From Prionace glauca (Eukaryota; Chordata; Chondrichthyes; Carcharhiniformes; Carcharhinidae), in the NCBI GenBank assembly GCA_037974335.1, contig CM075729.1, positions 100,922,799-100,986,798 of the forward strand: DNA of 64,000 nucleotides, read 5' to 3'. Shown here in pieces: positions 58,973 to 64,000 of the stretch (its first letter is position 1; each line of letters begins with the position of its first letter). The position numbers were made by a program, and so were the translations under genes. Under the pieces are notes generated by a model, which was not told the origin of the DNA, made no database searches, and saw only the letters and a list, made by a program, of their open reading frames with translations.

Positions 58973-59908
58973 ATGGAAAGGAAACGATTCAGGTGTGATG
59001 TTTGTGAGAAGTCCTTTTTACAATCATCGACCCTTCAACAACACCAGCAAATTCACACAGGTGAGAAACCCTTCACGTGCAAAATGTGTGACAAATCATT
59101 CACATGGTCATCATACCTCCACATACACCAACGTGTTCACACAGGGGAGAAACCCTTCATGTGCAAAATGTGTGACAGATCATTCTCGAGGTCGTCACAC
59201 CTCCGAGAACACCAACGTATTCACACAGGTGAGAAACCGTTCACCTGTGAGGTGTGTGACAAATCATTCACACGGTCATCAAGCCTCAATGAACACAAAC
59301 ATCTTCACACAGGGGAGAAACCCTACAGATGCAAAATGTGTGACAAATCATTCTCAAACTCATCGACCCTCCGTCAACATCGAAGCATTCACACAGGGGA
59401 GAAACCCTTCACGTGCGAGGTGTGTGACAAATCATTTTCTCAGTCATCGAGCCTCCGTCATCACCGACGTATTCATACAGGAGAGAAACCCTTCAAATGT
59501 GATTTTTGTAAGAAAGCGTTCAACCACTCCTCTCATCTTCTATCACACCAGAGGAGTCACACAGGAGAGAAACCCTTCATGTGCAAGGTGTGTGACAAAT
59601 CATTCTCCTGGTCAGTGGCTCTCCGTAAACACCAACGCATTCACACAGGGGAGAAGCCATTCACCTGCAAAGTGTGTGACAAATCATTCTCACGGTCATC
59701 CCACCTCCACAGACACCAACGTGTTCACACAAGGGAGAAATCCTTCCCATGCAAGGTATGTGACAGATTATTCTCGGACTCATTGGCTTATTGTGTTCAC
59801 CATGTAGTCACATGTATGGCATGTGACAAATCATTCCCTGAGTCATCTTCCCTTTGTACACAAAGAAACATTCACACAGGAGACAAACCATTCACATGTA
59901 TTATGTAA
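58973..59908 (+). CDS. C2H2 zinc-finger protein
   Basis: 311 codons, nearly all zinc fingers. Nine canonical C2H2 fingers start at residue 7 (CDVCEKSFLQSSTLQQHQQIH) and repeat every 28 residues with TGEKPF linkers. Helix words vary (WSSYLHIH, RSSHLREH, RSSSLNEH, NSSTLRQH, QSSSLRHH, HSSHLLSH, WSVALRKH, RSSHLHRH), as expected for sequence-specific DNA binding. Fingers 10 and 11 are degenerate: 10 lacks the second His and 11 has Gln for the first His. No KRAB, SCAN or BTB domain is visible. The ATG (MERKRF) lies about 430 bp into the exon that starts at 58542, so a 5' leader would be long unless an upstream start exists. Likely a nuclear transcription factor of a fast-evolving family. Targets unknown. 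Confidence 0.9.
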   Translation: MERKRFRCDVCEKSFLQSSTLQQHQQIHTGEKPFTCKMCDKSFTWSSYLHIHQRVHTGEKPFMCKMCDRSFSRSSHLREHQRIHTGEKPFTCEVCDKSFTRSSSLNEHKHLHTGEKPYRCKMCDKSFSNSSTLRQHRSIHTGEKPFTCEVCDKSFSQSSSLRHHRRIHTGEKPFKCDFCKKAFNHSSHLLSHQRSHTGEKPFMCKVCDKSFSWSVALRKHQRIHTGEKPFTCKVCDKSFSRSSHLHRHQRVHTREKSFPCKVCDRLFSDSLAYCVHHVVTCMACDKSFPESSSLCTQRNIHTGDKPFTCIM

Positions 59909-60308
59909 CAAATTATTCTCAGGCTAATCAGCCCTCTGAACACACTGGTGAGAAACCATTCATGTGAGAGGTATGTGATAAATCATTCTCGCAGTGGCAC
60001 TGTGACAGTGACTAGCACTGCTGCTTCACAATACCAGGAATCAGGTTCAGTTCTAGCCTCGGATGATTGTCTGTGTGGAATTTGCACATTCTACTCATGT
60101 CTGCATGGGTTTCCTCCGAGTGCTCTGGTTTCCTCCCATAGTCCAAAAGATATGCTGGTTAGGTTAATTGGTCATGCTAAATTGCCCCTTTCTATCAGAG
60201 GAGTAGCAGGGTAAATATGTCGGGTTATAGGGATAGGGCCTGAGTGGGATTGTTGTTGGTGCAGGCCCAATGGGCTGAATGGCCTCCTTCTATACTGTAG
60301 GGATTTCT
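59909..60308 (+). repeat. Degenerate finger remnant split by an HE1-like SINE
   Basis: After the stop, finger-like sequence continues (GAGAAACCATTCATG, AAATCATTCTCGCAG) to about 59992. A SINE follows (59993-60307; head GGCACTGTGACAGTGACTAGC, body TTTCCTCCCATAGTCCAAAAG, tail GGGCTGAATGGCCTCC). The finger then resumes as TGACCTCCACAGACTCCAGCGC. The intact arrangement is visible at 61281-61325 (CTCACAGTCATCAGATCTCC). Confidence 0.8.
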
Positions 60309-60850
60309 GACCTCCACAGACTCCAGCGCATTCATACTGCGGCTCACCTGCTTCCCTTACACTGAGAGTTGTCTATGTTTACCCCACAGTGCTCACACAG
60401 GAGTGCTGTCCTTCCAAAGCCTTGTCTTTCTCAGCAGTGTCTCCCACATCAGTTCAATCATTTCAAGTAGGTCAATTTATTCTTTGGCCAGATTGCCAAA
60501 CATCACCAAAAGAAGGCATCAATATGTATGAAAGCTCCTGCTTATGCATAAGTTTCCCTGTTATGGACAAGAGGACAATATCTGATATTAAATATATGTG
60601 TTATTTTTGAAACTTTAGTTTGTAGTTTTTTTAGTTGAAAATACAATAAGACTTCAAGATTTAGCTTTACTAATTTCAGAACATTTTGTAAAATGCAGTT
60701 GTCTTGGAGATAGCTGTGACTTTATCATAAGATTGATCTCTAACCCTAAGTCCCCCCATGCAGGCTGAATGTCCCCAGCACTCGGAAAATGTGTCACAAG
60801 GCAGCTCAGCAAAATCTGGACCATGATTTCTTTTTCATTTTTTCTTTTAG
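60309..60850 (+). repeat. Unit 1 of a tandem duplication (3' UTR-like and intron end)
   Basis: It matches 61299-61620 (GTGCTCACACA, TCAGCAGTGTCT, CAGATTGCCAAACATCA) and then 62640-62898 (AAAATGCAGTTG, TTGATCTCTAA, TTAGGTAAAGCA). It ends in an acceptor, TTTTTCTTTTAG, at 60850. Orientation is the same as the partner. Confidence 0.8.
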
Positions 60851-61138
60851 GTAAAGCAACCCTTTCCATGCAAAGACTGTGACCAATCATTCTCAAAGTC
60901 ATCAATTCTCCGTAGACATCAGCGCATTCACACAGGAGAGAAACCCTTCAGGTGTGAGGTGTGTGACAAATCATTCTCGCAGCTTTCGAACCTTCACAGA
61001 CACCGACGCACTCACACAGGAGAGAAACCTTTTGTGCACAAGGTGTGTGACAAATCATTCTCTAAGTCACCAACTCTCTATCAGCGTCAACCTGTTCATG
61101 CAGGGGAGAAGCCGTTACCGTGCAAGGTATGTGACTAA
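60851..61138 (+). CDS. Partial zinc-finger exon (two intact fingers)
   Basis: It opens directly after the acceptor at 60850 in the frame VKQPFPCKDCDQSF and runs 95 codons to TAA. Finger 1 (CKDC..HQRIH) and finger 2 (CEVC..HRRTH) are complete. Finger 3 has lost its first Cys (FVHKVC) and first His (TLYQRQPVH), and finger 4 stops after CKVCD. It could be a final exon of an alternative transcript or a decaying duplicate of the main array. The absence of an ATG before it means it needs splicing from upstream. Confidence 0.6.
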   Translation, partial: VKQPFPCKDCDQSFSKSSILRRHQRIHTGEKPFRCEVCDKSFSQLSNLHRHRRTHTGEKPFVHKVCDKSFSKSPTLYQRQPVHAGEKPLPCKVCD

Positions 61139-61330
61139 ATATTTCAGACTTATTGGCTTCCACTTAAACCAATATATTCACGAGTATGATGTGTGACAAA
61201 TCATTCCTTCAGTCATCTTCCATCTGCACATAGCAACACATTGACACAGGAGACAAAACATTTACATTCAAGGTCTGCAACAAATCATTCTCACAGTCAT
61301 CAGATCTCCACAGACACCAGCACATTCACA
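61139..61330 (+). pseudogene. Degenerate zinc-finger tail
   Basis: It corresponds to the end of the main array: MCDKSFLQSSSICT, then stop, and VCNKSFSQSSDLHRHQHIH in the same order as fingers 11 and 12 of unit 1. Not translatable as one frame. Confidence 0.65.
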
Positions 61331-62898
61331 CTGCAGCTCATCTGTTTATCTTACTTTAGGAGTTGTCTGTATTGTTTACCCTCCAGTGCTCACACAAGGG
61401 AACATGTCCTTCTAAAGCATTATCTGTCTCAGCAGTGTCTGTCTCCAACCTCTCCCACCTTCAGTCCAAGGGGTTTAAGAAGGTCTATTTAAAGTTTAAC
61501 CAGATTGCCAAACATCAAAAGAAGATATCAACATATATAGAAGCTGTTGCTTATGCACAATTTCCATACGATGATGGAAAAAAGGCCAATGTCTGAATAT
61601 TAAGCATATATATTTATATATAAATATATGTATATAATTGTTGCAATTTGTCTGCCCTGCTGCACTTGCTAATTGAGTAAGGTAGCGGAGCAGGAAATAT
61701 GAGCAAGAGGTGAAAAATCGGGCTTGCATCCAATTTCCTGCCACTCCTGATATTGCTGGTTCTGTTCTGCTGGCATAATCAGCCTCACATCTAGGAAGGG
61801 CACAAAGTTGATTTAAATACTTACCAATTAGTTTTAAGGTTATTAGTGAACCTGGGACATGATAGTCCGGGCTCATTTAGCTTCTGGATTTCGTCAGTTA
61901 AGGTCCTCGCCAGCGAGAATCATGGATGGTCCCCACCAATGGGGACCAGATTGAAGGCCTCGCTGGTCAGACAGGAGGCCATTGAAGCCCTCCCGGCAGT
62001 TGGGGGGGCAGGGGCTTGGCCCTGCTAGCCTGGCACCCTGGCAGCCTGCAATCCTGGCACTGCTCACTGGGCACTGGTAAGTGCCAAGGGGATGAGCCCA
62101 GTGGGGTAGGTCTGACAGGACAGAGCCAGACTGGGGGTTGCAGGGAGTGGGGGGAGGTCGGTAGGAGGGGAGGGAAGGGGGAACTCTGCAGCTGGGGCAT
62201 AGGGATTGGTTGGTGGGACCGCCATTCGTAGATTGGAGCTGGTGATTGGAGGGCCAGCAATGGATGGGGAGTTGGACGGGGAGGGAGTTGACAGCTCTTC
62301 CGGTACACTGAGAGGTCAGGGCAGAAAGGCTTCCCGGCTTGAATAGGGTCTGCCTGCTCCTCTTACAGGAGATTATTAATCCCTGGGGGAGTAGCAGGGT
62401 AAATGCGTGGGGTTACAAGCCTGGGTGGGATTGTTGTCAGTGCAGGCTCAATGGGCTGAACGACCTCCTTCTGCATTATAGGATTTCTATGGGATTCTAC
62501 TGGTGGAAATCAGATTACACCTCTGTATTGCTCAGAGTGATATAAATTAATAAAACTCAGTTCACTGAAATAAGGGCGAGAAATCCTCCTATTTTCTCAC
62601 CTGTTTAACACCTTGAATTCTTCTGAAAAAGTTCTGCCTGCTTTTTTTTAAACATTATGTTGTAGTTTTTGAGTTAATAAATACAGAAAAATCACAAGAT
62701 TTCTTTTACTAATTTTATGAGATGTTGTAAAATGCAGTTGCCTTGGAGCTGGCTCTGACTTGTCATAAGATTGATCTCTAATCAGAAGTCCCCCTGGGTG
62801 CAGGCTGAAAGCTATCTCCAGCACTTGGAAAATGTATCACAAGACAGCACGTAAAGTCTGGACAATGATTTATTTTTCATTTTCATTTCCTCCTTTAG
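61299..62898 (+). repeat. Unit 2 of the tandem duplication, with about 1 kb of extra sequence
   Basis: Homology to unit 1 covers 61299-61620 and 62640-62898. The extra part holds a TA-rich microsatellite (61605-61640), unassigned sequence to 62340 including a GC-rich repeat-like piece (GGCACTGCTCACTGGGCACTG), and a SINE tail at 62383-62500. It ends in the acceptor TTTCCTCCTTTAG at 62898. Confidence 0.75.
62383..62500 (+). repeat. SINE 3' fragment
   Basis: The words GGGAGTAGCAGGGTAAATGCG, GGGTGGGATTGTTGTCAGTG and CAATGGGCTGAACGACC match the SINE tail half. Head and body are missing. Confidence 0.75.
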
Positions 62899-63055
62899 GT
62901 AAAGCAGGTCAACAATACCCAGGAACACTCATTGACTGGAGGGCGCGTTCCATACATCAAAGAGCTGACAGAACAGGAGGAGGACATGAGGAAGCTGTTT
63001 GGTCATCATGGGATTGGAGAGGTCAATGGTGGATCAGATATGGGGATGAGCAAAG
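62899..63055 (+). CDS. Exon of an unidentified host gene
   Basis: After acceptor TTTCCTCCTTTAG (62898) the frame VKQVNNTQEH continues through GGRVPYIKELTEQEEDMRKL and FGHHGIGEVNGGSDMG to MSKG, ending at donor AAAG|GTGATG (63055/63056). The last base plus AT of the next exon makes Asp, so the phase matches. The acidic helix-like segment EELTEQEEDMRKLF may be the end of a domain encoded upstream. The acceptor and first bases (GTAAAGCA) are the same as at the zinc-finger exon 60851. I do not recognise the protein. Upstream exons are not identified. Confidence 0.6.
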
Positions 63056-63150
63056 GTGATGTCAGCAGCTGAGTGTTAAAACCATCAGGAGGAGAGTTAA
63101 TTTTCGTAACAAAAGGCAATAATTGTGATTCTTTTTTTTTCCTTTGACAG

Positions 63151-63911
63151 ATACACAGCTGTCCATGGACACATCAGATGGTAGTGGAGGAGAGTTGACA
63201 GCAGCAACTGAGATTCCTGAAAGGACTGATGAGGAAGAGACGGAAGTGAATACCTCACAGCAATGTGGCATTGCAGTTACAGTGGAGGGGGGAAAGGAGT
63301 GTCAGGAGGGTAAGATATCTGATTTGGAGGGTAGTATTGATAAGCTCAAGTTCAATACTGTGGCTTGTGTGAAGGAGGAGGGCTGTGATGCTCTGGCTGC
63401 TGTGGTGGAGGGAGGGAGGTCAGAACCTTCCAGAGGTGAGGAACCTGTGGCTTTGGCAGGAGAATCTCTGCCACCTCCATTCGCACACAAACAATATCAG
63501 GCTCATGCTGCAGGTGAAGAAAGTGAAGATAATCTGAAACCTCTTGAACACTTCCATCAGGAACAGGGTCAAAGTACGGAGAGTTATCTTGCTTATAACT
63601 TGCTTCAGCAAACTCTAACTGAATTTAAGACGCATGTTTGCAAGAATCTGCAAAGAAACAATGAAAGTCTTCAGCATCATCTACACAGAAACAATGAGAT
63701 TCTTCAGCACCATCTACAAAGAAACAATGAGATTCTTCAACAGCAGAATGAGGTTCTTTGTCAACTTCTGCAAAGAAGCAATGAAACTTTGAATAAAATG
63801 AGGCAGATTCTGTCTCCGATTGTAGCGCCTGCAACTTCTAACCAGCAGCAGCCCAGAGCAGATACATATGTTGCTGGACGTGCCTCTGATACAGGAAAGG
63901 TCATGTCATGA
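63151..63911 (+). CDS. Last exon of the unidentified gene: acidic region and coiled coil
   Basis: From acceptor TTTGACAG (63150) the frame reads (G)DTQLSMDTSDGSGG, an acidic serine/glutamate stretch (RTDEEETEV), and a low-complexity middle. From about 63590 a helical region follows with repeats: LQRNNESLQHHLH, RNNEILQHHLQ, RNNEILQQQNEVL, CQLLQRSNETLNKMRQIL. The stop is at 63909-63911 after GKVMS. The repeat looks like a coiled-coil oligomerisation segment. Layouts like this (N-terminal DNA-binding domain, acidic linker, C-terminal helix) occur in MYB/SANT-like proteins derived from Harbinger transposons. That link is a guess, since no DNA-binding part is in view. The intron between the exons is 95 bp. 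Confidence 0.6.
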
Positions 63912-64000
63912 AGAAGGGGGAAACACAGAAGGAATTAGGGTCCCTCCCTCAAATACGGCTCCACTAACCCATTATCCCTCCCCCCAGCCCCACCGTACCC

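Noticed and set aside
58995-59807. 270-codon frame overlapping the zinc-finger frame
   Set aside because: A +1 shadow of the repeated finger codons; regular but without a real domain.
60879-61196. 105-codon frame starting MTNHSQSHQ
   Set aside because: It is out of frame with the fingers. The true frame starts at 60851 after the acceptor and reads VKQPFPCKDC.
61605-61640. TATATA tract as a promoter
   Set aside because: Simple microsatellite without neighbouring promoter elements, lying in sequence specific to one duplication unit.

Overview
The window looks like nuclear DNA of a cartilaginous fish, most likely a shark. The reasons are the density of elasmobranch-type tRNA SINEs (A box TAGCACAGTGG, B box GGTTCGATTCC, body with GTTTCCTCCCACAGTCCAAAG), the many CR1-group LINEs whose ORF1 carries an SGNH esterase domain, and Rex1-like, Tx1-like and Penelope-like elements, with only a few host exons between them. 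The organism call is inference. About 80% of the window is recognisable transposon sequence, much of it nested.

For brevity the CR1-group LINEs are named by 3' tail: A (TTCTATG repeats), B (TTCTTATG repeats), C (ends ATCTTATGGTC), D (TTTGTTC repeats) and F (older, tail not repeated). Region 1-10 kb holds old SINE and LINE debris, a LINE of a second type (3.68-5.23 kb) and a 199-bp Penelope-derived insert with target duplications. Region 10.3-23.4 kb is a stack of LINEs A, B, C and D inserted into or against one another. Region 23.4-30.4 kb holds a local duplication, a Rex1-like LINE, a Tx1-clade LINE and SINEs. At 30.4-32.0 kb lies a decayed copy of the 5' region of the zinc-finger gene found near 59 kb. 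At 32.76-37.10 kb a full-length LINE-A (ORF1 + ORF2) sits inside an older LINE-F. At 39.1-42.6 kb a broken Gypsy-type LTR fossil is split by a LINE-B.

The host locus is a C2H2 zinc-finger gene. A likely promoter and first exon lie at 44.39-44.52 kb and the zinc-finger exon at 58.54-59.91 kb. Comparison with the copy at 30.4 kb shows that its intron has gained a stack of about 10.5 kb (44.84-55.40 kb). The stack is a LINE-B that contains a Penelope-like element with an intact 697-codon RT/GIY-YIG frame, and a full-length LINE-B in the opposite orientation. The inner LINE-B has a 5' region made of almost six identical 198-bp tandem monomers. Downstream (60.3-63.9 kb) an intron end plus zinc-finger tail is duplicated in tandem. 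The last copy leads into a different two-exon coding region, with correct splice phase, that ends in a glutamine/asparagine-rich coiled coil.

The strongest leads are the monomer-type 5' UTR of LINE-B, the inverted-arm Penelope family with its short non-autonomous relatives, a one-base G-run frameshift shared by two LINE-B copies, and the duplicated zinc-finger locus that dates the nested insertions.
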